Shown here: positions 1 through 11,099 of the stretch, one piece after another
How the letters are laid out: each line of letters begins with the position of its first letter
Position numbering within the stretch: the stretch's first letter is position 1
Origin: Saturnia japonica
Lineage: Eukaryota > Arthropoda > Insecta > Lepidoptera > Saturniidae
NCBI GenBank assembly: GCA_033032175.1
Contig: CM065321.1
Coordinates: forward strand, 7,152,501-7,216,500
Reading direction: 5' to 3'
DNA length: 64,000 nt
Translations under genes and position numbers: made by a program
The notes under the pieces: generated by a model
Database searches by the model: none
What the model was told of the DNA's origin: nothing
Seen by the model: the letters and a program-made list of their open reading frames with translations, nothing else

Positions 1-121
1 AGTTGTATTGAGGGTGATGCACGTCATTTATAAAATTTCCTACACATTCTGCTGAAACCGTGGCGCTTGATGACCGCTACCGCGGCCGGCTCTCGGATAC
101 CTCTATTCGCAAGTCCAACCT
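1..121. other. GC-richer sequence at window edge, unassigned
   Basis: A locally GC-rich stretch (for example CCGCTACCGCGGCCGG near 76-91) directly abutting the left arm of an inverted repeat. It has the feel of an interspersed repeat but no coding frame is recognised, and the window edge cuts it. Confidence 0.3.
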
Positions 122-262
122 TCCACTTCACTTATGCACAAAAACTAACAAATATCACGCAAAACGCCACCAATATTACATAATTTAGGGTCAAAAACCT
201 AAATCAATGAATTAAAAATAAAAACCACAACATGTCATTTCAATATCCCACCAAAAACTCTT
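122..262 (-). repeat. left arm of a ~140 bp inverted repeat around PMVK
   Basis: Read on the minus strand, this segment matches 5060-5195 on the plus strand with scattered substitutions and small indels. Shared words include GACATGTTGTGG, GGCGTTTTGCGTGATAT and AGTTTTTGTGCATAA. It could be two copies of one dispersed repeat in opposite orientation, or a local inverted duplication. Confidence 0.75.
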
Positions 263-748
263 AGGAGAGAGTTATAACAGGTAAAATATCTGTGTAAATA
301 TGGAAATAACAGTCTGTTACATGATGTTACATCTTTCTATTACAATAATTGAGAAGAGTAAAGAGATTGTCCCAAGCCACATTTGCTTGTATTTCTCTCA
401 AAAAAATAAGCATCCTTAAGCTTAAATAGAGAAGAGCATATTATTCCAAACGGAATCATTTTACTTTTGTGTCACACACCAGTATCTGGAACAGGTATGT
501 AGGACAGATAACAGTTCCAAGCTGTTACTTGGAAATACCTGTTCTTTTAAACCATTCCGATTAAATTCAGCTCACTCCTAATTAAATTATTAAAATAAGT
601 ATTAAGTATTATATTAATTCCAAGAACAATCAATATGTAGTTTTTAAATTTTAGCTCTGTAATATACTATGAACATACAATAAATATTAAAATGAAAAAT
701 TGAATTACTTTAAATATTAATTACTTAGTCCATACTTCATTCAAATAA
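263..748. other. 3' flank of PMVK
   Basis: AT-rich sequence between the inverted-repeat arm and the PMVK stop codon. It should contain the PMVK 3' UTR, but no canonical poly(A) signal or other feature is clear. Confidence 0.35.
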
Positions 749-1032
749 TCATAAATTTTCCAATAGCTCCAGTACACTATCCATTTGTTTCTGCAAAGAC
801 AATCTTCCAAAACCATTATTAATCACTAAGTTCCACTCCTGGTAAGCATCCAAATCACATTCCGAGGCGACGTCATCCACACCAGTTTTGAATTCATAGC
901 CCCTTCCCGTCCTAGTAGCTTCATCAGCAGTAATTCTTATAGTTCTTATTATGTGTCCATATGTTTCCTTGAACCAACAAATGTCACTCTTACGTCTTAT
1001 GTCGCTAATAATCCAAATTTGTTTTTGCGTAG
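749..1032 (-). CDS. PMVK: PMVK coding exon 3 (terminal)
   Basis: Starts after a CTTTCAG acceptor with CT, completing GCT (Ala) with the last base of exon 2. It encodes ATQKQIWIISDIRRKSD, the WFKETYG block, and a C-terminal acidic segment ending LENL-TGA. There is no AATAAA on the minus strand in the few hundred bases below the stop, so the poly(A) site is not placed. Confidence 0.9.
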
Positions 1033-4000
1033 CTGAAAGTCATGTATATCTAGTTAAAAAATAAACTGATTAAAATATAATAAATATTGGTTTTTCAAAT
1101 ACAAAAGTTAAGACTAATAATTAATGTCTAAGTTAAAGTTAAATAAAGTAAAAAGTTAAATGTCTAAGTTGTCGAAGTAAATATTTTATAATAAGGAATG
1201 AACTAAATCATAGATTCAATAACTCGTTTAACAAAATATGTATTACACAATTATAAAAAATAAACTTATATAAATATTGTCAAAATCCCATTCGTAAGCC
1301 AATATAATGATACAAAACTACTTTTTACAGTTGTTACTTGAATGTTGCACTCTCTATAAGGGGAAAGATGGTGTCCAGGCTTGTGACATTTTATACTTAA
1401 TTCTATAGGTCTGTTAAATGTATTTATCAGGGTGGTTTTTTCTTATTTAACAGAGCGTTGTCAGAAAATAAGTGTAAATGGAGCAACCACTTCGGAATCA
1501 TTGGTTAGAATTGGCGTCCCTCAGGGCTCGATTTTGGGACCATTTTTGTTTCTCGTTTATATAAACGATCTGCCGTCCGTGGTTGAAATGGTGCTGGCAT
1601 GGATCTTTTTGCAGACGACACTTCACTTATATTCAAAGTGACAAGAATAGATTCGGAGCTTAGGCAATTAAACAACACCTTATTTAAAATCTCTGAATGG
1701 TTTGCTTTAAATAATTTACTACTAAATGCAAACAAAACCAAATTTATGAGATTTGTCTTGCCCAATGTTCGGCGTGTTGATAGTAGTATCAAGATAGAAG
1801 GGAATTTAGTAGGCTTAGTTGATAGTACTGTCTTCTTGGGCATTACCCTTAATTCAAAATTACAGTGGGCTCCGCATATTAAAACTTTGGCGGTAAGTTC
1901 TGCTGCATTCGTAGTACGCAAAATTCGCCAGTTTTGCCACTGCTAGGTTAGTCTACTTCGCTTACTTTCATAGCTTAATGTGTTACGATATTTTGCTGTG
2001 GGGTTCAGCAGCTGAGGTGGATACCATATTTATATTACAAAAGCAGGCAGTTCGAACAATTTACAATATGAGACCCCGTGAATCACTAAACAAGTTCCAG
2101 GAATTTAGTATTTTAATTTTGCCCTCCCAATACATCTTTGATAACTTAATGTATGTCTGTAAAAACTTAGACAATCTGGATTTTGTCAAAGATCAGCACA
2201 ATGTAAATACTAGAAATAAAGATAAATTAGTCCTACCGTGTTTAGACTTAGTAAGACAAATAAAAGTTTTTTAGGTAATAGTGTTAGGTTCTATAACAAG
2301 ATCCGAAGCACATTACTGATTTACCCGACAACAAGTTCAAGGACCATGCCAAGCGGGTTTTTACTGTCAAAAGGTTATTATAGGGAGGATCATTATGTGA
2401 ATGGTAGTGATGTCTGGAAGTGACTCCCTCTCTGTGCATCCACTAATATATTATTATTGTTCCTGTTATATTTGTAACATTTGTACAGTTAACAAAAAAA
2501 GAAAAGATAAACCTGATCGAGTTTCTTACCGGTTCTTCTCGATGTCTGGGATATTTTCCGAACCGGCAGTAGTGTCCTTCTTAGGGCCTAAATTGAAAAA
2601 AGATTATTTTGATTTTGATTCTACACCCGAATGGGTCACACCACTTGCATGGTATATACCTACCATAGTGATAATATTTAATTTGTTAATGTGCTTACCA
2701 TCAGGTACAGTGCCAAAATTTAGCCATGCTACTAAAGAAAATATTTTTGTTCTTTCAGGTATTTTTCAGCACCATTTACAGAATTTTCACTGTTTAAAAG
2801 AATAGTAACGAAAATAATATATGATATAAAATTTGTACTGTAATAATATGTAGAAGAAATGTTATATTAAAAAGGTCAAGTTACATGAAAATTACCATTC
2901 TGACAAGCGGCTCTACAAAAATATCCATAATCAATGAGCCGCATCTCATCACTCCATTTTATCATTTCCACTCTGTACTGTTCTTTGTATTCCCCATCGC
3001 TCAGTAACTCATTTAAATTTAAGTTTTTCTCTTTCGCCCAGTGACTTTTTATTGGTTCAGATATTTTTATCACTTCACATCTGTCTGCTAAACTGAAATA
3101 AGTATCAGTCCTGATCATATTAAGCAAAAATATTAATACAGTAATAATAAGTGAAAACTATTCTTCACCTTGAAAGAGAGATAGTGTGGTAGATATGCGA
3201 TTATGATTATTATAATAGCTATTAGATTATAACTTGATGAAACTCTGCGAATTGGGTTTCTTATGAACCATCTCCACTGTATCTTATAAATAACAAAATA
3301 TACATACATTAAACACTTTAATTCTCCTAAGGTTTCAAGAGTTTCTGTATATATTAAAACACCTGTGGTATGATGTTCAAGTGAGCAGCAGGAAGCAAGG
3401 CAGAACTTTTTCTACCCATGAGAGTTACAACTGATTACCTGTAGCTTCTTTCAGCTTTAGAGCAAACTAGCTTCTGCACAAAAATTGAGTCTTTAATGGG
3501 ATAACAAGTATCCTATGTCAACCCAGTTAGTAAACTAACTGTGCCAAATTTCATTCATATCCATTCAGCTGTTTATGCCTGATTGAGTAATGAACATCCA
3601 AACATAGAAACTTTCACATTTATAATATTAGAAGATTGCATAAAATGTTTAATTATGTATGTTTATTAAAGCATTACTTATTAGTATAAACTATAATACT
3701 TATACTATATATATAATACATATTGGTATTAAATAATATAAATTAAACATATTTATTATTATTGACTGTCTTGAAATAAGTTGCTAACTGACTATCAATT
3801 ACATATTCTGAATAGATGTTTATTATATTACATTCTTTTTAATATTGATTGTCATTAATATATTTTTGTAAGTATAGATATACATCACATAAAATTTATC
3901 TGAGTTAACAAATATTAAGAAGTACTACCTCTGATTTCTACTTTCTACTAATACTATATTTACCTACATTAAGGTAAAGTGGTAATTGTTATGACCTTGG

Positions 4001-4097
4001 ATAAAAAGAAAACTTACAGTTTCTTTAAATGGTTTGTTAAAAAATCTTTTCCTGATTTCCTTTTACCACTAAATAGTAAAATTATTTGTGGTGTCAT
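749..4097 (-). CDS. PMVK: phosphomevalonate kinase, complete, three coding exons
   Basis: This enzyme phosphorylates 5-phosphomevalonate with ATP to give 5-diphosphomevalonate in the mevalonate pathway; in insects the pathway feeds farnesyl diphosphate and juvenile hormone rather than sterols. Coding exons are 4097-4018, 3092-2896 and 1032-749 (80, 197 and 284 nt), which join in frame to 186 residues plus TGA. Animal PMVK is about 190 residues. The ATG is followed by a hydrophobic strand and a P-loop, GKRKSGKD, at residues 11-18. Later come EYKEQYR and MIKWSDE, then the conserved SDIRRKSDICWF block, and GVDDVASECDLD near the C-terminus, which matches the animal-type (non-GHMP, NMP-kinase-like) PMVK family. 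All four splice junctions obey GT-AG. Introns of 925 and 1863 bp carry retroelement relics in antisense. An in-frame TGA ends the gene at 751-749. Recognition is by family memory, without a search. Confidence 0.93.
1420..2620 (+). pseudogene. 5'-truncated CR1/Jockey-type LINE, broken reverse transcriptase, in PMVK intron 2
   Basis: Three frames used in turn spell the second half of a non-LTR reverse transcriptase. GVPQGSILGPFLF and YINDLP are at 1517-1575 and the FADD catalytic motif is near 1608, in a different frame. A connection domain follows (KISEWFALNNLLLNANKTKFM), then ILLWGSAAEVD, and finally a short C-terminal tail ending VWK near 2423. The 3' UTR contains the familiar lepidopteran GAGTTTCTTACCGGTTCTTC near 2519 and ends in repeated GATTTT near 2620. 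At least three frameshifts make it dead. It is antisense to PMVK and fills most of intron 2. Clade assignment is by resemblance only. Confidence 0.85.
2896..3092 (-). CDS. PMVK: PMVK coding exon 2
   Basis: Enters after TTATTTCAG with one base completing the split codon and leaves as CAG-AAT-G|GTAATT. It encodes the section equivalent to human residues from about 36 to 100 (ADRCEVIKISEPIK, then a Glu/Lys-rich helix and GYFCRAACQN). Open reading continues past both splice sites, so the apparent 83-residue open frame here overstates the exon. Confidence 0.9.
3360..3635 (+). repeat. LINE/SINE 3'-end relic in PMVK intron 1
   Basis: Contains the recurrent lepidopteran retroelement tail: a GTGCCAAATTTCATTCATATCC-like stretch, then TTTCACATTTATAATATTAG near 3613-3631. 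Similar tails appear near 28980 and 59440. No coding capacity. Confidence 0.6.
3636..4017. other. remainder of PMVK intron 1
   Basis: Very AT-rich intron sequence, with no feature beyond the donor site at its minus-strand start. Confidence 0.5.
4018..4097 (-). CDS. PMVK: PMVK coding exon 1
   Basis: Codes the first 26 residues plus two bases of the next codon, including the P-loop GKRKSGKD. The donor is CT|GTAAGT at 4017. A pyrimidine tract ending in CAG lies two bases before the ATG (AG at 4101-4100), so a noncoding 5' exon probably lies further up; I could not place it. The exon is too short to stand out as an open frame; it was found by looking for the P-loop upstream of exon 2. Confidence 0.9.
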
Positions 4098-4508
4098 AGC
4101 TGAAAAAAAAATTTGTCTTTTAATAGTAAATTTGACTCATTTAATAAATCGGATACAAAGTATGTAATTTCAGATTAAAAGAATAAACAGCCACATTTAT
4201 TTTTATAAAAAAATTGTATAAATGTTATTGTTCAATGAAAAATATCTTGAATCTCTAAAAGCAAAGATCAATATAATATGCAAGAAATATAGTACTCTCT
4301 CTTACGAGAGATCATATTTAATAATGTACCTATGAATATACCTACCAGATATAAATAATTTAACAACGTCCAATGTTATAATAATAATTACATATAACAA
4401 AACTTTTAAAATAAATAAATACATTTAAATTTCACATTTTGTACACAAACATTTGACATTTGTGATTTTTTTTGTTATTTTACAGGGAAATTGATAAATA
4501 GCTCTTCC

Positions 4509-4978
4509 TAGCGGTGGGCGATTATGAGATATACTAATGTAATCATTCGATCATGAAGATATCTCGTTCTATCTCGAATATGGTCACTAGTAATTACTAA
4601 TTACTAAAATTAGTAGATATTTCAATCATGAGTGATCATTCATAGTCGAAGTACGATTAGTAATTACTAATGCTAGCTTACTAATATTAGTAGTTACTCA
4701 TTAGATATAATTGGTAATTATACCCTTTTTTTAGCTAATTGGTATAAATGAAGAACTTCATTGAAGACTGCGCGACCTTTTTTTTGCTTCCCACTCTACA
4801 TTTTTAATATGTACATATATATCTCAATTCAGCCATCATTCGCATTAATCGCCTACCTCTGAGTATACTTATAGGGCTCGATTATGAATGATCACACATT
4901 ATCTAATAACTCGAATATATACATCATACTTAATTGAATATCTCAATTATGTACATTGTTTTTATTCGCCCACCTCTA
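4509..4978. mobile_element. hAT-like non-autonomous DNA transposon
   Basis: The ends are TAGCGGTGGGCG and, inverted, TAGAGGTGGGCG: 12-bp terminal inverted repeats with one mismatch, beginning TARNG as in hAT elements. It is flanked by 8-bp duplications with one mismatch, GCTCTTCC (4501-4508) and GTTCTTCC (4979-4986). The inside is AT-rich with many ATTACTAAT and ATCTC words and no transposase frame. It lies just upstream of the PMVK start. Confidence 0.8.
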
Positions 4979-5059
4979 GTTCTTCCCTTCGTGAAAAGAA
5001 AAGGCAAAGGTATCTAATACTATGCAGCCAAATCAAAATATAAATATATTATACCACGA

Positions 5060-5195
5060 AGTTTTTGGCGGGATCTTAAAGTGACATGTTGTGGTTTTTA
5101 TTTTAATTCATTTATTTAGGTTTTTGATCCTTTAATTTGTAATATTGGTAGCGTTTTGCGTGATATAGTTAGTTTTTGTGCATAAATTAAGTGGA
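5060..5195 (+). repeat. right arm of the inverted repeat around PMVK
   Basis: Partner of 122-262 in opposite orientation; see that entry. It lies between the hAT-like element and the RTE insertion. Confidence 0.75.
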
Positions 5196-5284
5196 TTAGA
5201 AATATAATCTAAACGGATGCATTCTGGGACCCCACAAAAGCTCCCAAGAAAGTTCTAACAAGGGAGCCTCCATCTTGTTAGGAT

Positions 5285-7320
5285 CATCATCATCATCATC
5301 ATTTCAGCCGCAGGACGTCCACTGCTGAGCATAGGCCTCCCCCATAGATCTCCAGAGCGACCGATCTTGTGCGGCCTGCACCCAACGGCTCCAAGCGACC
5401 TTTATTATGTCGTTTTTCCATCTAGTGGAGGGCCGTCCTACGCTGCGCTTTCCGGTGCGTGGTCTCCACCTTTCTGCCCCAACGGCCGTCAGTTCTCCGA
5501 ACTATGTGGCCCGCCCACTGCCACTTCAACTTGCTAATCCTTTTGGCTATGTCGGTTACCTTAGTTTGTCTACGGATCTCCTCATTTCTGATTCGATCTC
5601 GTAGAGAAACATCAAGCATAGCCCTCTCCATAGCTCGCTGAGCGACCTTGAGCTTTCTTATGAGGCCCACAGTGAGCGACCACGTCTCTGTGCCGTATGT
5701 CATCACTAGCAACACACACTGGTCAAAGACTTTCGTCTTGAGGCACTGAGGTATTTTGGACGAGAAGACGTCGTCGCAGTTTCCCGAACGCTGCCCAGCC
5801 GAGTTGGATTCGTCGTCTGACCTCTTTTTCAAAGTTGGACCTACCTAACTGGACTCTTTGTCCCAAGTAGACATATTCTTCAACAACTTCTAGACAAGAG
5901 TTCCCAACTGATACTGGGGTGGACACCACATGGACATTCGACATGATTTTCGTCTTGTCCATGTTCATTTTAAGGCCCACCTGTTGAGACACTTTGTCGA
6001 GGCCAAGATCTTCCAGCGATTCTGCCATGACTACGATGTCGTCAGCAAATCGAAGGTGAATGATGTACTCGCCATTGACATTGATGTCGAGTCCTTGCCA
6101 TTCCAGGCGTCTTATAGAGCGGCGGTAAACAGTTTCGGAGATATTACGTCTCCCTGTCTAACGCCTCTTCCCAAAGGAATTGCCTTCGTGTACTGCTCCT
6201 GTACTCGGACCGACATGGTGGCGTTGTTGTACAAGCACTACAATACTTCGATATATCGATAGTCAATACGGCACCGCTGGAGAGACTGCAACACTGCCCA
6301 GGTTTCGACCGAATCAAAGGCTTTTTCGTAGTCCACGAACGCTAAGCATAAAGGCAAATTATACTCCTCAGTCTTCTGTATAATCTGCCGCAGCGTATAG
6401 ATGTGGTCTACGGTGCTAAAGCCTTTTCGGAAACCGGCTTGTTCGGGAGGCTGGAAGTCATCAAACTTGTGCTCAAGACGATTCGTGATTACCCTCGAAA
6501 ACAGCTTATAAACATGGCTCAGCAACAAGATGGGCCGATAGTTCTTCAATAAGGTTTTATCACCTTTCTTGAAGAACAGGACCACCACGCTGCCGCCCCA
6601 CGTTTCCGGCGTTTTACCCTCGAGTATAACGGAATTAAAGAGCTTCTGCAGGACCTTAAGTACCGGTGTTCCACCCGCTTTAAGAAGCTCTGATGTAATT
6701 CCGTTATAATCCGGCGCCTTGTTGTTCTTAAGCTGCTTAAGGGCCAACCTAATCTCGTACAGGATGATGTCGGGGATATCTTCGGTATAGTGTCGGGTCA
6801 GCCCGGCTCTCGGATCTTTAGCCGGGCTGGTAACAGGCTTAGTTGACGAGGTATATAACTGCCCATAGAACCTTTCGATCTCCCTTAATACCTCTGGCTT
6901 GGTGGACGCTACGCTGCCATCATCCATTTTCAGCTTCGTCAACTGACTCTGCCCAATAGATGCATTCCTTGCGAACCCTTTGGAGCCTTTATTCCGCTCT
7001 ATCGTCTCTTTAATACTTTTGGTATTGTAAGACCGGACATCGTGTCGCAAGGATTTATGAATAGATCTATTGAGCTGCCTATAGGACTTAGCGTCATCGG
7101 AAGACTGCAGCGCCATACCACGCCGATCCGCCATGAGTTTTCGTTTGACTGATATCTTTTGAGTCCTATTGCTACGGTGAGTTTTAAAGAACTTGGACCC
7201 AACCGCATGGACAGTTTCTACCAGCCTATTACTAATATCATCTACGGAGACGCTAACTATATAGGCAATCGAATTGGTTTGGTTTTTCAATTCCAGTTGA
7301 AAGCTCTCGGGGTTTTGGAG
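5285..7320 (-). pseudogene. RTE reverse transcriptase and C-terminal domain, frameshifted
   Basis: The longest open stretch (7290-6238, 350 residues) begins in the linker after the endonuclease and runs through the RT fingers: FFKKGDKTLLKNYRPI, then GFRKGFSTVDH and catalytic motif A in FVDYEKAFDSV. A frame change near 6240 leads to VRQGDVISP. A stop and shift follow, then FADDIVVM near 6030-6050 carries motif C. The tail includes TYGTETWSL and a SKLKWQWAGHIVRRTDGRWG signature typical of RTE C-termini. Several frame breaks make it non-functional. The last ~110 bases are nearly identical to the fragment at 46769-46870, so the family was active fairly recently. Confidence 0.88.
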
Positions 7321-8225
7321 TTGAGCCGTGGTGGTTCCGGCTTAGAATTGACCCCTCCATCTCTACCCGTGGATGTCGTTAGAGGCGACTAAGGGAAAAA
7401 AAGCTAGGGGATGAGCAGCAGCATCCCCCACTTAAACAACAAAATGCAATATCTGCGCTCGCCAACCCGCATGCCCAGCGTGGCGAGTATGGGCAAATCC
7501 CCCCTATGAAAACGACAAGAACGACCAGGCCCCCAGTCCCCGGCGGCCCCGCTATTCCTAGTTTCGGTAGCGGCTATGGTAACGGCGGGGCAGAGGGTGC
7601 TAAGAATCCCCGGAAGAGTTCCAGCTACCGACCCCCACGACAACTGGCCCTGGCAACATATAATAATCGCACTTTGAGGACTGACGAGAAGATTGTCGAG
7701 CTGGAAGAGGAAATAGACAAGTTACGCTGGGATCTTATAGGATTATCAGAAGTCCGAAAAGAGGGTGAGGACACGATAATCATGAAATCCGGTAACTTGT
7801 TCTATTACAGGGAGGGCGACCAACAGTCCCTAGGTGGTGTCGGGTTTATCGTCCGGAAGTCTCTCATTAACAACATCGTGACCATCGACAGTGTGTCGAG
7901 CAGGGTAGCGTACCTGATACTCAGAATATCCAAAAGATATTCGTTGAAAGTCATACGGGTTTACGCACCGACCTCGGCACACCCTGATGATGAAGTGGAG
8001 GTTTTGTATGAGGACATTAGTAGGGCCATACATACCTCGGAAACCCACTTCACTGTTGTAATGGGAGACTTTAACGCAAAGCTGGGCAAAAGAGATGGTG
8101 AAGAGTTGGGAGTGGGGCAATTTGTTTATGGGCAACGGAACCCTAGGGGCCAAAGGCTTCCAGAAGCCACCTCATAGGAAATGGACCTGGATGAGCCCCG
8201 ATGGTTCCACGAAAAATGAGATAGA
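7321..8225 (+). pseudogene. RTE 5' UTR and AP-endonuclease domain, inverted segment
   Basis: The 5' UTR lies at about 7321-7505 and includes the CCCGTGGATGTCGTTAGAGG word common in lepidopteran RTEs. The coding frame from 7506 encodes an apurinic-endonuclease-like domain: LATYNNRTLRT, then GLSEVRKEGE (catalytic Glu), VIRVYAPTSA and VVMGDFNAKLGKRD. A deletion and frame change near 8150 lead to PPHRKWTWMSPDGSTKNEID, the usual end of this domain. It reads opposite to the RT part of the same insertion. Confidence 0.87.
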
Positions 8226-8236
8226 CTTGTTAGGAT

Positions 8237-9488
8237 ACTGATACGGAAATTGTCATAACATGATATAATTCATGTATCAATAAAGAAAAAATAAGGAATT
8301 ACAAATTAAAAATCATTAGATTAAATAAAACTTTTTTATCGTTATTTAGGAGAAACTTTATAAGAAAATTCGGTAAGTACCGTTTGCACCTTTATCGTGT
8401 TAAGAGCGATAAGCGTTCAGCATCTAACTAAAGCGTGTTTTTATAATGTGCTATAGAGTAGCTAGCGAGATCATAGGATATGTATCCGATAGAACACGTT
8501 TGAGATCGACTGAAACGATCCAAATGCTGTGGGTAAATGCGAATTGCTGTAATTAGGGAATAGTCGAAACAACAGATAGGTAATATAATTTATAGCATAT
8601 CTACGCAGGTGGAAACTTTACTTTAAGTGCATGGAGAAAGAATAAAGGATAAAGAAATAAATATAAATAAATTGCTAGATTTTAAAATTATTGTATCTAT
8701 TTTAATTTCTTTGACCCATTTTATGTTGATCTAAAAACAGCTCGTACCTACCTAAGATAAAAATTCAATGAGTAATTTTCATAATTATTAGTGTGTTCTT
8801 TTTTTGCTCAATCCTAACATTTGATTCAAACTTAGTAACAAATAAGGCAAAGTCCACAGGCATTCATAACAGAAGCAGAAAAATCCTGTCATTGCTAACA
8901 AACATAGCAAAGTGCATCATATTTTTTAAGTTTTTAGGTTAAATGATTAGTATTAGTTTATAAAGTTGGTCCCTAAAAATGCTATTAGTACAATTTTACA
9001 CTTGAAAATAAATTTCTAATTATCCATTAACTTAGGCAGTGTTATAAGTTTTTAAGCTAGCGTTAAAAATATGTTTCGTGGACTTCACTGCCTTTATTAT
9101 TACAGGGCTCAAACCCCTTATATACTTTACTAAAAATATTCCGTTCACGCATGTTAGATGTTACGCGCAAACAGCAGAGACAAATAAAAATTTGCAGTTA
9201 TTATTTAAAGTTAAAATAATTATATCATTATCTACATTTAGCTCCATCTATACATTGATATCAATACTAAATGTTAGTTAATGCCGAATAATTCCGATTC
9301 TTATAAAAATAGCAATTTAATTGTAATACCACAACTTGTTTTATTGTAACGCATTATTCATAGCTTAAACTTTATATTTAAATAAACCTAAAGATGGATT
9401 AAAAGTAGTATTATAATTTATATCATTTTACTTTTACAACGCTTCTCTCATTTTTACATGAATATATCTATTTCGCGACCAGGCTCGA
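8237..9488. other. AT-rich intergenic DNA
   Basis: No gene, repeat or RNA recognised. Short open frames have no recognisable domain or codon bias. Confidence 0.4.
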
Positions 9489-9502
9489 TAGATGGCGCTA
9501 TA
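9489..9502 (+). promoter_or_regulatory. CTCF-like core TAGATGGCGCTATA
   Basis: Matches the insect CTCF core AGRTGGCGC. It is one of three same-strand matches (also 11558 and 16133) sharing TAGRTGGCGCT. Occupancy is unknown; a match this short has limited value alone. Confidence 0.3.
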
Positions 9503-10836
9503 GTAAAATAAAAATTGAAAGTAGTTAGTCTCAAGATTCAAGGTTGCAGGGATTGATTATGATTTAAAAATAATAATGATATTATAATTAATTCGTTCTT
9601 CAAACAAATGTAAATACCTACCATAAATATAAAAATATGATTTTATTTATAAAAAAACTTTGTTTTTCCTTTAGAAAAGCTTAATAAAATACTAGATTTT
9701 ATATAAAACAGTACAAGTAAACAAACAGTAAAAATACAAGCCTTGATTTTATTTTAAGCTAGCTGTGCGCGTGGCTCCACTGGCGTGGTCTACAGAATTA
9801 TTATTTATGAAGATATCGTGATAATTTTTCTTTTTGTTATGGGCCCTTGATATCTACATAATAAGGAGTAAAACACAAGATAAACAAAAAAAAATCATAA
9901 TTTATCCAGTAGTCTTTGCGTGATGCGTGCACAACGGCAAACCTCAATCATTTTATTTATATTGATTAACCATTGTTAAAGCACTTTATCGGGAGTAGGT
10001 ACCTACATACCTACTAGTTCATTCAAATCCTTACAAAGAATTTTTGTTCGCCCAAGTAATGGAATTGACCTAACCCAATGTAGGTACAGTAAATTGTAGT
10101 ATTTGTTCAGTATTTCGTATATTTAACAAAAATAAACAAACTAGAATTCACGGTACATTTGTCGAGGTCTATTTTCATAACCAGACCAGTCCGATTGTAA
10201 ATTTATTTACTTCCATCAACAATCGAAGTTGCGACTTCTACTCAAATCATCAAACCTTGATAGATATAGGTAAATTTAATATACCTAATATTTATTATTT
10301 CATAGCGAACCGGATATCGTTACTAAATGAATGGTTGCTATTCTATAACTACTATACGTACCTACCTAAGTGTCGTTTTTGTAGGTAGATTTATATTGTA
10401 TCACCCACGCTGCATTATTATTTTTATTATACATACAATAACATATAGCTAACTATTAAATAAATTCGTGCCGACACGAAAAAAATGGCGTTATTTGAAT
10501 GCCGGCCGATAATTTAAATGTAGCAACAACCGCTTTTAGCTTACAACCTTAATTGACTTAAAAATGCTTATCAATATTTAAGACTCATACCGTAGTTTAT
10601 ACTGTAAACCAAGCTAAGTAAAAATCAACTGTATTGTTATTACTTTAGAGCTTGTTAAATGAATAGCAAAGTAAAAAAGTTGTATCCTTCTGGAACGTTG
10701 TTTAAGTTGGAAGCACGATGCACGCTCACGACTTTCTGAACAACTCCGGACATGACATTCCACGTTTCGTTGTAAATTAGAACGGGACAGATAGAGGGCC
10801 TCCTAATGAAAAAAACGAGACAAGCAACCACGGAGC
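9503..10836. other. AT-rich intergenic DNA with a transposon scrap
   Basis: Near 9760-9800 there is AGCTAGCTGTGCGCGTGGCT followed by a GTGGTCTACAGAAT motif, the terminal sequence of the TIR family annotated at 56462-56708. The rest shows nothing recognisable. Confidence 0.4.
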
Positions 10837-10852
10837 CAGTCCACGTGGACTG
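10837..10852. promoter_or_regulatory. perfect 16-bp palindrome centred on E-box CACGTG
   Basis: CAGTCCACGTGGACTG is a perfect palindrome. Its 12-bp core recurs exactly at 32075-32086 (within 32073-32086) and 32252-32263, with a one-base variant at 34940-34951. CACGTG is the class B E-box bound by bHLH factors. Confidence 0.4.
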
Positions 10853-11099
10853 CTTAATATCAACACAGGAGCAACGACCAATGGAAAACGGTACCGCTAA
10901 TGTATTTCTCACCTCCGCACTCACACTAAAGACAAATTCCATTTTTATACCCTCCATGTGATTCTAAACTTTCTACCAGTGTATCCAGAGTTTGAAGTCT
11001 TACACTATGGTATAGTGATATACCTTTTTCGAAACGACATGTAAAAAGTTGACAACACAATTATGTGGCATAATGTTTGAAGTTAACGTTCTTTTTCGA

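Larger units (their letters stand above)
5274..8236 (-). mobile_element. RTE-clade LINE with twin-priming 5' inversion, incl. 11-bp target duplications
   Basis: An almost complete RTE element whose reverse transcriptase part (7320 down to 5285) is on the minus strand while its 5' UTR and endonuclease part (7321-8225) is on the plus strand. The two segments meet head to head at about 7320, where 5' UTR sequence abuts the start of the RT region. The identical 11-mer CTTGTTAGGAT flanks the unit at 5274-5284 and 8226-8236. The 3' end is the RTE-type ATCATC repeat (5282-5301 on plus). This matches the product of twin-primed reverse transcription. The sequence expected between the endonuclease end (NEIDLL) and RT start (NPESFQ) is missing, as the mechanism predicts. 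Confidence 0.9.

Noticed and set aside
3979..4167. Plus-strand open frame of 62 codons
   Set aside because: It is the antisense of PMVK coding exon 1 and its splice donor; the minus strand has the conserved P-loop and correct splicing phase.
10655..10957. 100-codon minus-strand open frame with a TATA-like box upstream
   Set aside because: No domain, no codon bias, no visible continuation. A GAGGTGAGA donor-like site near 10910 is not enough to call an exon.
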